Shown: positions 62,695 through 64,000 of the stretch, one piece after another
Position numbering within the stretch: position 1 is the first letter of the stretch
Layout: each line of letters opens with the position of its first letter
The notes under the pieces: model-generated
Databases searched by the model: none
Told to the model about the DNA's origin: nothing
Seen by the model: the letters and a program-made list of their open reading frames with translations, nothing else
Program-made: the position numbers and the translations under genes
Assembly (NCBI GenBank): GCA_963575745.1
Contig: CAUYUJ010016063.1
Coordinates: 126,501 to 190,500, forward strand
Source of the DNA: Prorocentrum cordatum
Lineage: Eukaryota; Sar; Dinophyceae; Prorocentrales; Prorocentraceae
Length of the DNA stretch: 64,000 nucleotides
Direction: 5' to 3'

Positions 62695-64000
62695 TGGCGT
62701 TATCGAAGACGCCCGCGGCGCATCGCCGCCCCTTCCTGCCTTTTGGAATCGCCCGCGTGGCCGAGCGTTGTGGCAGGAGCTCTGCCACGCTGTCGGGCCC
62801 TGTGTTCCACAAGCCTTTGTGGAAACCCTTGTGGAAACTTCTGGGGGAGGATGGCGGGGAAGATGGGGGAGGATGGCGGGAAACCCTTCAGGGGAACTTC
62901 TGGAGGAGGAGGAGGAGGAGGAGGAGGAGCAGCAGCAGCAGCAGCAGAGAGGGGAGGAGGAGGACGAGGAGGAGGAGGAGGAGGGGGAGGAGGAGGAAGC
63001 AGCTTGGGAGCCTCTTGGGGCACTCTTTGGGCCTCCTGAGAGCTTCCTGGGAGCCTCTTTGAGGCATCTTGGGGGCCTCCTTGGGCCTCGTGGGGGCCGT
63101 TGGAGACTTCTCCTGGGCCTCTTTGGCCGTCTCAAGGTATTTCTGGCCCGTCTGATGCAGTCGGAAGCCGTCTTGGGGGCCTCTCCGGGCCGACGGGAAA
63201 CCCTCTTGGGGTGCTCCAGGTCCGTCTTGGAAGCCATCTTGGAAGTCTTGCGAACCTCTTAGGCCGTCTGGGCGCCCTCTTGGGGCCGTCTTGGGGGCCT
63301 CTTGGGCCGTTCTGGGGCCATCCTGGATGCCTCTTGGTTGATCTTTCGGGGCTCTTGGGCCGTCGGGCCGTCGGATGGCCGACAAGAAGCACAAGTCAAC
63401 TTTCTTCAAAAACGGCAGACAAATTAATGATGTTGGCATCTATGGGCCTCCCTGGAGATCATTTTGGAGGCCTCTTTCGTCTTGGAGGCCTCTTTGGGGC
63501 CTCTTGGGCCGTCTTGGGACATCTTAGAGCCATCTTGGGCCGTTTTGGTGGGCTCCTCGCCCGTTGGACGCCGTCTTGGGGGCCTCTCTGGGCCGACTTG
63601 AAACCCTCTTGGGGTGCTCCAGGGCCGTCTTGGAGGCCATCGTGGGCATCTTGGAGGCCTGTTGGGCCGTCTTGGGGCCCTCTTGGGGCCGTCTTGGGGG
63701 CCTCTTGGGCCGTTCTTGGCAATCTTGGCGGCTCTTGGGACTCTTGGGCCGTCTCGGGCGATCTTGGGGGCTCTTGGGCCGTCTCGGGCCGTCGGAAGGT
63801 CGAAAAGAAGCAAGTGCCCAAACCCTTTAAACACTTTGAAAAGACAAGTCAATGATGTTGACCTCCTCGGGCCTTCCTGCAGGCCCTCGGGGAGGCCTCT
63901 TGCGCCGCCTTGGGGACCTCTCGGAGGCCTCTTGGGCCGTCTTGGGCCATCTTAGAACCACCGTGGGCTGTCCTTCGCCCGTCGGGTGCCGTCGGAAGCT
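62695..64000 (+). repeat. 12-bp array with the left-edge repeat family, running off the window
   Basis: 62695-62840 is a diverged copy of the head of the 1,086-bp unit (ATCGAAGACGC, CGCCGCCCC, CCTGCCTT, GTGGCCGA, TGTTCC...). A GGA/GCA tract (62897-63000) follows, then forward 12-bp modules with spacers near 63365 and 63790 (CCGTCGGAAGGTCGAAAAG). Confidence 0.8.

Overview
The window looks like a GC-rich dinoflagellate nuclear scaffold. This is an inference: there is no rRNA, organelle or recognised single-copy marker. Supporting signs are decayed transposon proteins of types common in dinoflagellate genomes (a Ty1/copia polyprotein with a GCPGC...H..CR module, a LINE with an RNase H and cysteine-rich tail, a gag-like retroelement protein, a Pif1-like helicase), short exon-like coding islands set in trinucleotide microsatellites, one intron flanked by direct repeats, and no operon-like gene packing. 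A run of exactly 100 N (31446-31545) is a scaffold gap. No species is assigned.

Layout. 1-10.5 kb: arrays of a degenerate ~12-bp unit (GGCCNTCTTGGG) on alternating strands, forming giant inverted repeats, with a 1,086-bp tandem duplication at the left edge and a broken gag-like gene at 3.9-6.0 kb. 10.5-14.5 kb: minisatellites (12 bp, 14 bp, 80-100 bp) and CGA/TATG microsatellites. 14.8-17.0 kb: a degenerate helicase gene (minus). 17-23 kb: TGA and GGA microsatellites with isolated coding islands and a possible ORF1-like zinc protein. 23.3-27.1 kb: a decayed LINE (minus). 27.5-31.4 kb: GGA/TCC/GTC microsatellites containing a probable multi-exon host gene (plus), three copies of a 133-136-bp inverted-repeat element and several strong hairpins. 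31.5-32.4 kb: an endonuclease-like fragment (minus). 32.8-35.3 kb: homopolymer G/C, G-rich minisatellites, another 12-bp array and a TTAGC satellite. 35.6-41.8 kb: a complete but dead Ty1/copia element with 79-bp LTRs, tRNA-type primer site, polypurine tract and a 5-bp target duplication (GTATG) in a TATG microsatellite. 42.3-50 kb: minisatellites, a large CA/CG array and a duplicated module ending in CAA tracts. 50-62.7 kb: small inverted-repeat elements (two copies of a 160-bp family with perfect 8-bp target duplications, three copies of a 151-162-bp foldback family, two further foldbacks) among TCC/GGA/TGA arrays and coding islands. 62.7-64 kb: the left-edge repeat family returns.

No intact, confidently functional gene was identified. 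The best host-gene signal is the exon pair 30574-30740 and 31303-31445, which joins in frame across a GT-AG intron. Most long open frames here are by-products of frame-neutral repeats and are not annotated as genes. The most interesting material is the set of small non-autonomous inverted-repeat elements, especially the 160-bp family with 8-bp target duplications.
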